Assembly (NCBI GenBank): GCA_002423155.1
Contig: DIUV01000040.1
Location: 1 to 29,787 of the forward strand
Reading direction: 5' to 3'
DNA length: 29,787 nt
Source: Alphaproteobacteria bacterium UBA6149
Lineage (GTDB): Bacteria; Pseudomonadota; Alphaproteobacteria; Rickettsiales; UBA998
Each line of letters begins with the position of its first letter. The stretch's first letter is position 1. A model generated the notes under the pieces. The model had not been told where the DNA came from and ran no database searches. It saw only the letters and a list, made by a program, of their open reading frames with translations. Both the position numbers and the translations under genes were made by a program. Shown here piece by piece: positions 8,047-15,263 of the stretch.

Positions 8047-9117
8047 TTGTCCAATTCTTTCGGCAGATTATTCCGTTTTACCACTTGGGGCGAAAGCCAT
8101 GGGGAGGCGATTGGCTGTGTGATTGATGGCGTACCCGCACAGATTCCTTTGTGTGAAGCGGATATTCAATATTGGCTTAATCGCCGCAAGCCGGGGCAAT
8201 CTAAGTTTACCACTCAACGCCAAGAAAGTGATTCGGTAAAAATTCTTTCGGGAGTTTTTGAAGGCGTAACCACAGGAACTGCCCTTAGTTTGCTGATTGA
8301 GAACGAAGACCAACGCTCGAAAGATTATGGAGATATTGCGCAGAAATACCGCCCCGGACATGCGGATTATACTTATCAAATGAAATATGGCGTGCGCGAT
8401 TACCGTGGTGGCGGACGTTCCAGCGCGCGCGAGACGGCTATGCGCGTGGCAGCAGGTGCAGTGGCGCGTAAAATTTTAGATAAAGCAGGAATTTCCGTGC
8501 GCGGTGCCATGGTGCAAATGGGCGCCACGGTGATTGACCGCGCAGCGTGGGACTGGGAAATAACCGAACAAAACCCCTTCTGGTGCCCAGATGCGAAAAC
8601 CGCCGCCATCTGGGAAGCTGAATTACTCGCAATTCGTAAAAGCGGTTCATCAATTGGCGCGGTGATAGAAGTGCAAGCGCAAGGCGTTCCCGTCGGCTTA
8701 GGTGAGCCCATTTATGGCAAACTAGATGCGGATATTGCTGCTGCGATGATGAGCATCAACGCAGTAAAAGGTGTGGAAATTGGCGATGGATTTGCCGCCG
8801 CCAACCTACAAGGCGAACAAAATGCCGATTGTATGCGTATGGAAAATGGGCAAGTGGTTTTTCAGTCCAACCATGCAGGCGGAATTCTTGGCGGCATTTC
8901 TTCCGGACAGCCAATTATAACCCGCTTTGTGGTAAAGCCCACCAGTTCTTTGCTGATACCGGTAGAAACCGTGGATAAAGACGGCAATAACACCATAATT
9001 ATCACCAAGGGTCGCCATGACCCTTGCGTGGGCATCCGCGCAGTGCCCGTGGGGGAAGCGATGCTAGCATGTGTGTTGGCGGATCATTATTTATTATACA
9101 AGGCTTATCAGGGGTAA
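8047..9117 (+). CDS. aroC: Chorismate synthase
   Basis: This 356-aa enzyme converts 5-enolpyruvylshikimate-3-phosphate to chorismate, the last common step of aromatic biosynthesis, using reduced FMN. Family signatures are all present: FTTWGESHGEAIGCVIDG at the N-terminus, RPGHADYTYQMKYGVRDYRG, GGRSSARETAMRVAAGA, GGILGGISSGQPI, and the C-terminal RHDPCVGIRAVPVGEAM. The start is TTG at 8047, immediately after the fabI stop with no spacer. No earlier start fits, and the protein then begins MSNSFGRLFRFTTWGESHG as expected for the family. The rare start plus zero spacing suggests re-initiation after fabI translation. Confidence 0.97.
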   Translation: MSNSFGRLFRFTTWGESHGEAIGCVIDGVPAQIPLCEADIQYWLNRRKPGQSKFTTQRQESDSVKILSGVFEGVTTGTALSLLIENEDQRSKDYGDIAQKYRPGHADYTYQMKYGVRDYRGGGRSSARETAMRVAAGAVARKILDKAGISVRGAMVQMGATVIDRAAWDWEITEQNPFWCPDAKTAAIWEAELLAIRKSGSSIGAVIEVQAQGVPVGLGEPIYGKLDADIAAAMMSINAVKGVEIGDGFAAANLQGEQNADCMRMENGQVVFQSNHAGGILGGISSGQPIITRFVVKPTSSLLIPVETVDKDGNNTIIITKGRHDPCVGIRAVPVGEAMLACVLADHYLLYKAYQG

Positions 9118-9173
9118 GTTTTTTATCTATCAATTTGGTGGCCGCCTAATTCATTAGCAAATTCATTAACAAG

Positions 9174-9202
9174 TTGACATTGTCGGGCAGTTATATTAAT
9201 CA
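9174..9202 (+). promoter_or_regulatory. Possible promoter upstream of the small membrane gene
   Basis: A perfect -35 hexamer TTGACA (9174-9179) is followed by the AT-rich TATATTAATCA. The best -10 at 17-base spacing is only TAATCA (9197-9202). A short direct repeat, ATTCATTA(G/A)CAA, lies just upstream (about 9150-9172). The -35 is convincing; the -10 is weak. Confidence 0.3.
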
Positions 9203-9242
9203 TTCAGTGATTTTTTTTACAGGGAGTTTTTCTCTTTTTAAT

Positions 9243-9274
9243 GCTTATTTTCTTACGGATTAGTAAAAATAAGC
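9243..9274 (+). promoter_or_regulatory. Hairpin in the leader of the small membrane gene
   Basis: GCTTATTTT (9243-9251) pairs with AAAATAAGC (9266-9274), and after a two-base bulge TAC (9254-9256) pairs with GTA (9263-9265). It ends 12 bases before the GGAGG ribosome site at 9287-9291. There is no T-run after it, so a regulatory leader structure is at least as likely as an aroC terminator. Confidence 0.35.
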
Positions 9275-9296
9275 TTTGCCTATTTTGGAGGCTTTT

Positions 9297-9491
9297 GTGG
9301 TTAGTATATATATGATTAGAGGATTCGCTGGCTGGTTGTTTTTATTTTGGCTGGTTAGAGGAATATTTGACGATGGAGTGGCTGATTTTGTTGCGGTTGT
9401 TGCGGTATTATTTTGTTTGTTAGATGATGATTCCAACCAATTTAGTTTAGGAAAATTTTGTGCCGCAGTATTGTGGCTGGTGTTTCTATAA
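9297..9491 (+). CDS. Small multi-pass membrane protein of unknown function
   Basis: This 64-aa hydrophobic protein starts at GTG 9297, which sits 5 bases after a perfect GGAGG (9287-9291). An in-frame TTG at 9276 would lengthen it by seven residues but has no ribosome site. Hydrophobic stretches GFAGWLFLFWLVRGIF, VADFVAVVAVLFCLL and FCAAVLWLVFL suggest two to three membrane segments separated by short acidic loops (DDG, DDDSN). I do not recognise a family. A strong terminator follows at once and a possible promoter precedes it, so it looks like an independent unit. The coding case rests on the ribosome site, hydrophobic pattern and terminator rather than homology. Confidence 0.55.
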   Translation: MVSIYMIRGFAGWLFLFWLVRGIFDDGVADFVAVVAVLFCLLDDDSNQFSLGKFCAAVLWLVFL

Positions 9492-9511
9492 ATTAGCCAC
9501 TCAATAAAAAA

Positions 9512-9542
9512 GGGCTCAGTCGTAAGACCGAGCCCTTTTTTT
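9512..9542. terminator. Bidirectional Rho-independent terminator
   Basis: GGGCTCAGTC (9512-9521) pairs with GACCGAGCCC (9526-9535) with one A-C mismatch and a GTAA loop, followed by seven Ts (9536-9542). A run of six As precedes it, so it also works on the minus strand. It separates the small membrane gene from the convergent end of pdhC, 14 bases away. Confidence 0.9.
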
Positions 9543-9555
9543 ATTCTGCCGTAAA

Positions 9556-10830
9556 CTATACCAACATCATAATGGGGTCTTCTATATAGTTCTTAAATGC
9601 TTGTAAGAATAACGCACCCACAGCACCATCAACTACGCGATGGTCGCATGATAAAGTAACGTTCATCATTGGAACAGCCACGAATTGACCATTGCGTGAT
9701 ATTACGCGCTCTTCCGCTGCGCCAACTGCCAAAATGCAGCCTTGGGGAGGATTGATAATGGCGTTGAATTGTTTGATGCCGAACATGCCTAGATTAGAGA
9801 TAGAGAAACCGCCGCCTTGATATTCTGACGGAGCTAATTTGCCTTCGCGTGCGCGTTTGGCTAAATCTTTCATTTCACAAGAGATTTGTGCGAGGGATTT
9901 TTGGTCGGCATTGGCAACTATGGGGGTGATTAGACCACCATCAATTGCTACGGCTACGGAAATATCTACGTTATTATATTGCAAAATTGCTGCGTCCGTC
10001 CATGAAGCATTAGCGGCAGGAATATCGCGTAGTGCCATGGCTACTGCTTTGATAACAATATCATTTACGGATAATTTGAAGGCTGGTTTTTTGTCGGTTC
10101 CTTTAACCGCTTGCTCGGCAGTATTGTTTAAACGGGCACGCGCGGCGTTTAATCCAGTCAATTCACAATCTAGTCCCAAATAGAAATGCGGAACTTGTTG
10201 TTTGGATTCGCTCAAACGACGCGCAATGGTTTTGCGCATATTGTTATTAGGGATTTCGGTATATTCAGCCGGGTTGCGTCCACAAACAGCAGCGGAAACG
10301 CTTGCGCTAGCAGATTTGCTGCCGCCTTTGCTGATGGCATCTTCCACATCCGCTTTTATTACGCGCCCATGTGGGCCAGTGCCTTGAATTTGCGCTATAT
10401 TTACGCCGCCAGCTTCGGCTACGCGTTTGGCTAAGGGACTTGCAAATACTCGTGCGCCATCAGCAGTTTTAGTTTGCGCTGTTGGTGCTGCTGCAGGAGT
10501 TGCCGCCGTGTTGGTTGCTGGGGCTGCTGCACTTGCTGCTGGAGCTGCCGCGCTGGCACTGTAATTTGCTAGGCTGGCGGCATCTTCGCCTGCTTCTAAA
10601 ATCAGGGCGATAACTTGATTTACCTGCACGCCTTGCGTGCCATCCGCCACCAGAATTTTTCCTAATTTACCCTCTTCAACCGCTTCTACTTCCATTGTCG
10701 CTTTATCGGTTTCAATCTCGGCGATTACATCCCCAGATTTAATCATATCGCCTTCTTTTTTCATCCAGCGTGCGAGGTTGCCTTCGGTCATGGTGGGTGA
10801 CAAAGCGGGCATTAGAATTTCAATTGGCAT
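9556..10830 (-). CDS. pdhC: Pyruvate dehydrogenase E2, dihydrolipoamide acetyltransferase
   Basis: This 424-aa core subunit of the pyruvate dehydrogenase complex transfers acetyl groups to CoA. It has one lipoyl domain (1-78) with lipoyl-lysine K43 in EIETDKATMEVEA and an Ala/Pro/Thr-rich flexible linker (about 83-122). The peripheral-subunit-binding domain (127-166) contains ASPLAKRVAEAGGV and GTGPHGRVIKADVEDAI. After a second short linker, the catalytic domain (about 195-424) carries H397 and D401 in DHRVVDG. It is the last gene of the pdh operon. Its ATG lies inside the end of the upstream HEPN gene (11-base overlap), with AGGAA about 11 bases before it, so its translation is probably coupled to the inserted toxin gene. 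No E3 gene is in the window. Confidence 0.97.
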   Translation of the reverse strand: MPIEILMPALSPTMTEGNLARWMKKEGDMIKSGDVIAEIETDKATMEVEAVEEGKLGKILVADGTQGVQVNQVIALILEAGEDAASLANYSASAAAPAASAAAPATNTAATPAAAPTAQTKTADGARVFASPLAKRVAEAGGVNIAQIQGTGPHGRVIKADVEDAISKGGSKSASASVSAAVCGRNPAEYTEIPNNNMRKTIARRLSESKQQVPHFYLGLDCELTGLNAARARLNNTAEQAVKGTDKKPAFKLSVNDIVIKAVAMALRDIPAANASWTDAAILQYNNVDISVAVAIDGGLITPIVANADQKSLAQISCEMKDLAKRAREGKLAPSEYQGGGFSISNLGMFGIKQFNAIINPPQGCILAVGAAEERVISRNGQFVAVPMMNVTLSCDHRVVDGAVGALFLQAFKNYIEDPIMMLV

Positions 10831-11179
10831 GGTAATCAGTTCCTGTAAGTGTTTTATAAAGGAGTAATAGTTTATTTTTTAAGTCAGGCAAATCTTTTGT
10901 AATTATTTCGTCAATAATTTGCAAATTTATTTCTTCATATTCATGGCTTAATATGTTGCGGATTCCTACAATTTTTTGCCATGGTATGTCGGTAATACGA
11001 GCTTTTATATCGTCATCTATACGTTTGCAGGCTTCGCCGAGAATAGTAAAGGAGCGTAAAACAGCATTTCCTACCATTTTATCGTATAGGCTTCCCCGTT
11101 TTATGAATTCTTCTATGGATTCTATTTCATACAGCATGTCCCAGACGTAAACTGCTGAATCTTTTTTCTTTTTTGTCAT
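10820..11179 (-). CDS. hepT: HepT-like HEPN toxin (module 1)
   Basis: This 119-aa all-alpha HEPN-domain protein has the RX4HXY ribonuclease motif R74-NILS-H79-E-Y81 in VGIRNILSHEYEEI. HepT toxins cleave RNA, and their motif tyrosine is adenylylated by the partner MntA in type VII toxin-antitoxin systems. Supporting family features are an N-terminal WDMLYEIESIEEFI helix and RSFTILGEACKRI. It overlaps its partner by ATGA and overlaps pdhC by 11 bases. Thus the module sits seamlessly between pdhB and pdhC on the same strand. Family assignment is from motif and context; activity is inferred. Confidence 0.87.
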   Translation of the reverse strand: MTKKKKDSAVYVWDMLYEIESIEEFIKRGSLYDKMVGNAVLRSFTILGEACKRIDDDIKARITDIPWQKIVGIRNILSHEYEEINLQIIDEIITKDLPDLKNKLLLLYKTLTGTDYHAN

Positions 11180-11463
11180 AACGGCACCGCATCCTCGAGC
11201 ATATAGCGTTTGCGTAGGGGGTTTTTTACTGCCGAAATTTGGGCAACATCAACTTTTTTATGTAAAAGATTTTCCACATCAATTTTAAAGCCAATTAAGT
11301 CAAATAATGAACCTTTATGTAGCTCTATCAATAAATCCACGTCACTATTTTCATCCGCATCGCCGCGCGCCACGGAACCAAAAACCATAATATCGCTAAC
11401 ACCATAATGGTTAGCGATTTTTATGATTTCTGGTTTCTTTTGGCGCAGTTCGGCTAGTTTCAT
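11176..11463 (-). CDS. mntA: MntA-like nucleotidyltransferase antitoxin (module 1)
   Basis: This 95-aa minimal nucleotidyltransferase has the signature G29-S30-x10-D41-V-D43 in FGSVARGDADENSDVDLLIE and a third acidic residue, D72, in KKVDVAQI. In characterised MntA-HepT pairs the enzyme adds AMP to the toxin tyrosine and neutralises it. Here the antitoxin gene precedes the toxin gene, with an ATGA start-stop overlap. This is the reverse of the Shewanella hepT-mntA order. The gene starts three bases after the pdhB stop, so it has no room for its own promoter and probably relies on the pdh transcript. Confidence 0.87.
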   Translation of the reverse strand: MKLAELRQKKPEIIKIANHYGVSDIMVFGSVARGDADENSDVDLLIELHKGSLFDLIGFKIDVENLLHKKVDVAQISAVKNPLRKRYMLEDAVPL

Positions 11464-11466
11464 AAT

Positions 11467-12462
11467 TTAAGCAGCTTGCTTTTGACGATAACAAACATTC
11501 CGTACTGCTTTTACAATATCTTCTGCTTGCGGCAAAGCAAGTTTTTCTAAATTTGCTGCATAGGGCAGGGGAACATCCACACCGGTAACTCGTGTCATGG
11601 GGGCATCGAGATAGTCAAACGCATGTTCCATCAATAAAGCAGCGATTTCCGAGCCAATGCCCGCGGTTGGCCAGCCTTCTTCGGCGGAGACTAAGCGGTT
11701 GGTTTTCTTTACTGATTCTATTATCGTTTCAACGTCTAATGGGCGGATGGTGCGTAGGTCAATCACCTCTGCGTCAATGCCTTCTTCGGCAAGAATTTCT
11801 GCGGCTTTCAAAGCGTGTCCCACCATGATGGAGAAGGCAACGATAGTTACATCTTTTCCTTCGCGCTTTACAGCGGCTTTGCCAATGGGAACGATATGGT
11901 CATCACCTTCGGGCACTTCAAAGCTTTGTCCGTAGAGCATTTCATTTTCTAAAAATACAATTGGGTTTGGGTCCCGTATAGCGGCTTTTAGCAAGCCCTT
12001 GGCATCGGCTGCATCATAAGGGGCGATTACTTTTAACCCCGGTACATGCGCATACCAGCTTGCATAACATTGCGAATGTTGCGCACCCACGCGTGAAGCG
12101 GCGCCATTAGGACCACGGAATACTACCGGGCAGCTGATTTGCCCACCCGACATATAACGCGTTTTTGCCGCCGAGTTGATGATATGATCCATCGCCTGCA
12201 TAGCAAAGTTCCAGGTCATGAATTCTACGACTGGTTTTAAACCAGCCATGGCAGCACCTACGCCTAAGCCCGCAAAACCATGCTCGGTAATTGGGGTATC
12301 TATCACGCGTTTGTCACCAAATTCGGCGAGTAAACCTTCGGTTACTTTATAAGCACCTTGATATTCGGCTACTTCTTCACCCATTACGAAAACGGTTTCA
12401 TCGCGGCGCATTTCTTCTGCCATGGCATCACGCAGGGCTATTCTTATGGTTTGTTGTGTCAT
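11467..12462 (-). CDS. pdhB: Pyruvate dehydrogenase E1 component, beta subunit
   Basis: This 331-aa transketolase-like beta subunit pairs with PdhA to decarboxylate pyruvate with thiamine diphosphate. Family segments are ALRDAMAEEMRRDETVFVMGEEVAEYQGAYK-type at the N-terminus (cited in part), VIDTPITEHGFAGLGVGAA, FRGPNGAASRVGAQHSQ, and the C-terminal transketolase domain EVIDLRTIRPLDVETI plus VTGVDVPLPYAANLE. It begins directly with the E1-beta domain. Many alphaproteobacterial PdhB proteins carry an extra N-terminal lipoyl domain (about 450 aa), which is missing here. It is flanked by toxin-antitoxin modules on both sides: parE 18 bases upstream and mntA 3 bases downstream. Confidence 0.97.
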   Translation of the reverse strand: MTQQTIRIALRDAMAEEMRRDETVFVMGEEVAEYQGAYKVTEGLLAEFGDKRVIDTPITEHGFAGLGVGAAMAGLKPVVEFMTWNFAMQAMDHIINSAAKTRYMSGGQISCPVVFRGPNGAASRVGAQHSQCYASWYAHVPGLKVIAPYDAADAKGLLKAAIRDPNPIVFLENEMLYGQSFEVPEGDDHIVPIGKAAVKREGKDVTIVAFSIMVGHALKAAEILAEEGIDAEVIDLRTIRPLDVETIIESVKKTNRLVSAEEGWPTAGIGSEIAALLMEHAFDYLDAPMTRVTGVDVPLPYAANLEKLALPQAEDIVKAVRNVCYRQKQAA

Positions 12463-12480
12463 GTTTTTAGTACCTTAGTT

Positions 12481-12807
12481 TTAAAATTTTTGTTTTAAAA
12501 TATCTTCTTGTAGTCGTGTTGGAATATCCATGGCCTGATGAAGTATAGACATAATACCTATGCCATCACTTAATTCTCTAAAAAATATTACATGTTTTTT
12601 ATAAGATGTGCAGTAAACTGAAAAGCTGCTATTTAATTCAATAATTTCTTTCCAGATAACCTCCCTTGCGGCTGTTTTGCTTATATGTGCATGTAGTTCA
12701 TAAATGTATTCTTTCGCTTGATTATCACCCCACATGTTTTTGGTATATTCCCAAATATCATCTTGTTGACGATTTGCTGTGCCATAAAATAAATATTTGC
12801 CCACCAA
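12481..12807 (-). CDS. parE: ParE/RelE-superfamily toxin
   Basis: This 108-aa protein matches the ParE pattern. The N-terminal part has ANRQQDDIWEYTKNMWGDNQAKEYIYEL, split here as DDIWEYT and QAKEYIYEL. The closing strands are KKHVIFFRELSDGIGIMSIL followed by HQAMDIPTRLQEDI, the usual HxxMD ending. ParE toxins generally poison DNA gyrase, while close RelE relatives cut mRNA, so the target is inferred only. It lies two bases after the ParD-like antitoxin and 18 bases before pdhB, on the pdh strand. The N-terminal MVGKYLFYGT is slightly divergent from the usual ParE opening strand. Confidence 0.87.
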   Translation of the reverse strand: MVGKYLFYGTANRQQDDIWEYTKNMWGDNQAKEYIYELHAHISKTAAREVIWKEIIELNSSFSVYCTSYKKHVIFFRELSDGIGIMSILHQAMDIPTRLQEDILKQKF

Positions 12808-12809
12808 AA

Positions 12810-13058
12810 TTAGCCTTTAATTATATTTCTATCTATAACATCATCAGCCGATACTGCAAAATACTCTGATTCGTCGGCTTGCATTGCTGGCATAAGCTTG
12901 TTTTCCAGCCATTTCCAAGACTCATCACTTCTTAGCATTTCTTTGCGAACTATATCGCGCAAATAATCAGCTATATTTTCATAAAATCCACTCTCCACAC
13001 CCTGTAATAGATAGGTATGCAGTGAATCGGGCATAGTTACATTAATTTGCGTAGTCAT
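12810..13058 (-). CDS. parD: ParD-type ribbon-helix-helix antitoxin
   Basis: This 82-aa protein has an N-terminal ribbon-helix-helix DNA-binding region: INVTMPDSLHTYLLQGVESG, then ENIADYLRDIVRKEM. The acidic toxin-binding tail includes WLENKLMPAMQADESEYFAVSADDV. This matches ParD antitoxins, which bind ParE and repress their own operon. The order antitoxin then toxin with a 2-base gap is standard. It follows the HEPN gene of module 2 by 21 bases. An operator for autoregulation, if any, would have to lie in or near that short gap. Confidence 0.87.
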   Translation of the reverse strand: MTTQINVTMPDSLHTYLLQGVESGFYENIADYLRDIVRKEMLRSDESWKWLENKLMPAMQADESEYFAVSADDVIDRNIIKG

Positions 13059-13079
13059 ATTTGCAACCTCTTAGCATCT

Positions 13080-13544
13080 TCATGTTATTATATTCGCTGA
13101 TTTTGCTATTGCAGTAATAATTTTCTTTAGTTTGTTTTTATATTGATAGACATTATTGATAATGTTGAGAGATTTGTCTTTATCATCATCATAATTATGC
13201 GCGATTTCATTGCGCAAGTCACGCAAAGCGAACCAATCTTCTACCATCAATATGTGCGATTTTTCTAATGTATTTAAAATGTCCAAAAATGGTTGGTTGG
13301 GGTTATCTCCCTGCGCAATCATAAAACTTCTAAATAATTTTGCTCCAATAGTATCTTGGGTTTTAGAAAAGCGATAAATAATTTGATCTGCTAGGGGCAA
13401 ATCATCTTCTAACAAGCGGAGAAAATTATTTTCATCTAAGGGAAAATTATATTTTTCTGCTAATTTTGCAAACGCCTCCTCCATACGCAAAAGATGTGCA
13501 TTCGCTTCTTTTATGATATGAGCAAGTCTTTCATTATTATTCAT
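13080..13544 (-). CDS. HEPN-domain (HepT-like) toxin, module 2
   Basis: This protein is 154 aa from the ATG at 13544. That start overlaps the upstream nucleotidyltransferase stop as ATGA and follows GGGGAA. An ATG at 13559 in the same frame would add five residues and is less likely. The HEPN motif RX4HXY is R111-NEIA-H116-N-Y118 in LRDLRNEIAHNYDDD, and the rest is predicted helical. It is longer than the module 1 toxin and little like it outside the motif, so the two modules were probably acquired separately. By family it would be an RNase-type toxin controlled by the adjacent nucleotidyltransferase; activity is inferred. Confidence 0.83.
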   Translation of the reverse strand: MNNNERLAHIIKEANAHLLRMEEAFAKLAEKYNFPLDENNFLRLLEDDLPLADQIIYRFSKTQDTIGAKLFRSFMIAQGDNPNQPFLDILNTLEKSHILMVEDWFALRDLRNEIAHNYDDDKDKSLNIINNVYQYKNKLKKIITAIAKSANIIT

Positions 13545-13831
13545 AATGGAATTCCCCATTTCATCGCCTCCTGCTCAATGGGTCTGTTTGCGTCTTCATC
13601 AAAAACCACGTCTATTTTTTGTTCTCCTAAGCTGCGCATTAGTTTTACCATAAATTTTCTTCTTTTATTATAAAGGTCGGTTTTGTCGGATGTCTTTATA
13701 TATAAATCAATGTCGCCGCCTAGCTTCGTATCATCCACCCGACTGCCAAATAAAAAGATTTGTGAGCTTTCGCCAAATACTTCTCGCGAAGCATTTTTTA
13801 TCACTTCTCTGTACTGGGCAGACAGGCGCAT
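13541..13831 (-). CDS. MNT-type nucleotidyltransferase antitoxin, module 2
   Basis: This 96-aa minimal nucleotidyltransferase has the signature G29-S30-x9-D40-I-D42 in FLFGSRVDDTKLGGDIDLYI and a third acidic residue, D74, in KIDVVFDED. This matches the antitoxin partner of HEPN toxins. The spacing within the signature is one residue shorter than in module 1. It begins three bases after the pdhA stop, with GGAG inside the pdhA end as a possible ribosome site. It overlaps the HEPN gene by ATGA. It therefore depends on the pdh operon for transcription unless a promoter lies inside pdhA. Confidence 0.85.
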   Translation of the reverse strand: MRLSAQYREVIKNASREVFGESSQIFLFGSRVDDTKLGGDIDLYIKTSDKTDLYNKRRKFMVKLMRSLGEQKIDVVFDEDANRPIEQEAMKWGIPL

Positions 13832-13834
13832 GGA

Positions 13835-14938
13835 TTATTCTTCTCCTAGCACATCAGTATATAATTCTGCTGCGTCGGGTTCTGGGGCATTGCGAGCGAA
13901 ATCTGCGGCATTTGCGGCAACTGTTTTCGCGTTTTTGTCCAATTCTTCCAGTTCTTCCTCAGTGGCAAAATTCTGGTAAGCAATCCAGTTTTTTAAAGTG
14001 GTAATTGGGTCGTGATGTTCACGATATTCCTGCACTTCTTCTTTAGAGCGATATTTTGCCGGATCGGACATAGAGTGACCGCGGTAACGGTAAGTTTTCA
14101 TCTCTAACAATACCGGACCATTACCAGCGCGGATATATTCGAATGCTTCGGTGCCGGCGCGCCAGACTTCCATCACATCCATGCCGTTTACTTGTTTGCC
14201 GGGAATGCCGAAGGCTTCGCCGCGGCGGAATAATTCGGTAACCGCCGAGCTGCGTTTTACCGAAGTTCCCATCGCGTATTCGTTGTTTTCAATTACGAAT
14301 AATACCGGTAATTTCCATAAAGCCGCCATGTTGAAGGCTTCATAAACTTGTCCTTGGTTGGCGGAGCCATCGCCAAAGAAAGTCATACATACGCGAGATT
14401 CGCCGCGATATTTATAAGCGAAGGCAACCCCTGCACCAATGGGTACTTGCGCACCGACGATACCATGACCGCCGTAGAAATTTTTGTCGGTAGAGAACAT
14501 GTGCATCGAGCCGCCTTTGCCGCGTGAATAGCCCGCCGCGCGACCAGTTAGTTCTGCCATAACCCCATTCGGGTCCATGCCGCATGCTAGCATGTGTCCG
14601 TGGTCGCGGTAGCTAGTCACCATTGCATCATCAGGGCGGCCAGCGTGTTGCAAGCCCACTACTACTGCTTCTTGCCCGATATAGAGGTGACAAAACCCGC
14701 CTATTAATCCCATGCCATAAAGCTGACCGGCTTTTTCTTCAAAGCGGCGAATGCTGAGCATGTCTTGATACATTGCCAATGCTTCTGCCTTGGTAGGAAC
14801 TACGCCGTTTGCAGCGTTATCTTGTTTTAAATTATTCGCCATAAGATTTTGTTCTTCGTTGGTGTTTTTTTCGTAAGCGGATTTTTTGAGTGCTTGTTTG
14901 CTTTTTAGTGCGGCGTTGCCCATTGAAACTTTCCCCAT
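13835..14938 (-). CDS. pdhA: Pyruvate dehydrogenase E1 component, alpha subunit
   Basis: This protein is 367 aa from the first ATG. The thiamine-diphosphate motif runs from GDG at 189-191 to NN at 218-219 (GDGSANQGQVYEAFN, then VIENNEYAMGT). Other signatures are MYQDMLSIRRFEEKAGQLYG, GFCHLYIGQEAVVVG, the GGSMHMF segment, and TYRYRGHSMSDPAKYR, which contains the serine phosphorylated in mitochondrial homologues. The first 45 residues are a polar, Lys/Asn/Gln-rich extension. ATG codons at residues 1, 6 and 33 are all possible starts. Residue 6 (14923) is preceded by GGGGAAAG and is attractive. It is the first pdh gene, downstream of an FtsB-like gene as in other alphaproteobacteria. It decarboxylates pyruvate with PdhB. 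Confidence 0.96.
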   Translation of the reverse strand: MGKVSMGNAALKSKQALKKSAYEKNTNEEQNLMANNLKQDNAANGVVPTKAEALAMYQDMLSIRRFEEKAGQLYGMGLIGGFCHLYIGQEAVVVGLQHAGRPDDAMVTSYRDHGHMLACGMDPNGVMAELTGRAAGYSRGKGGSMHMFSTDKNFYGGHGIVGAQVPIGAGVAFAYKYRGESRVCMTFFGDGSANQGQVYEAFNMAALWKLPVLFVIENNEYAMGTSVKRSSAVTELFRRGEAFGIPGKQVNGMDVMEVWRAGTEAFEYIRAGNGPVLLEMKTYRYRGHSMSDPAKYRSKEEVQEYREHHDPITTLKNWIAYQNFATEEELEELDKNAKTVAANAADFARNAPEPDAAELYTDVLGEE

Positions 14939-15263
14939 GCTTTAAAAATAAGTTTTCGTATTTTGTCCTAAGCCCAGCTCGCGAAAGTTTGCACAACCGC
15001 AGGCTGTATTTGGTTTTTTTAACAACATGACCAGCATCTAGCAATAAGCTATGTTTTACCAGTCAATCCAATATGTTGCACTGCAACAAACCGCTTGTTA
15101 ATTCAGGTTGTATTTATTAGGCTACGATTGGAAAAAAATTGCAAGAAAATCTGTCGCTGCAACGCAACAATTCTGCGCAGGAAAAACTAGTTTAGGGGGT
15201 GTTTTTTGTTGGTGAGTGGTAGTCTGGTAAATGGGGGTGGTTGGCAGATGCGCGGCTAATAAA
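14939..15263. other. Intergenic region upstream of pdhA
   Basis: This 325-base stretch has no convincing gene on either strand. On the minus strand it offers a candidate promoter, TTGCAA (15139-15144) and TAATAA (15114-15119), with a long 19-base spacer. It also contains the odd-length palindrome at 15075-15087 and a related TTGCGTTGCA-like sequence near 15155-15166. It is the logical control region for pdhA and everything embedded in its operon. Confidence 0.5.
15075..15087. promoter_or_regulatory. Operator-like palindrome upstream of pdhA
   Basis: GTTGCACTGCAAC is a perfect 6+1+6 palindrome lying between the candidate -10 (15114-15119, minus strand) and pdhA. A looser relative, CTGCAACGCAACA, occurs at about 15155-15167 on the other side of the promoter. 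Such TTGC-N3-GCAA symmetry suits a dimeric transcription factor. The regulator is not identified, and the site differs from the enterobacterial PdhR box. Confidence 0.4.

Noticed and set aside
9276..9296. TTG start for the small membrane protein
   Set aside because: The GGAGG at 9287-9291 lies after this TTG and is correctly spaced for the GTG at 9297.
14832..15044. 70-aa frame upstream of and overlapping pdhA
   Set aside because: Overlaps pdhA in another frame, highly basic composition, no ribosome site; the region is better explained as pdh control DNA.
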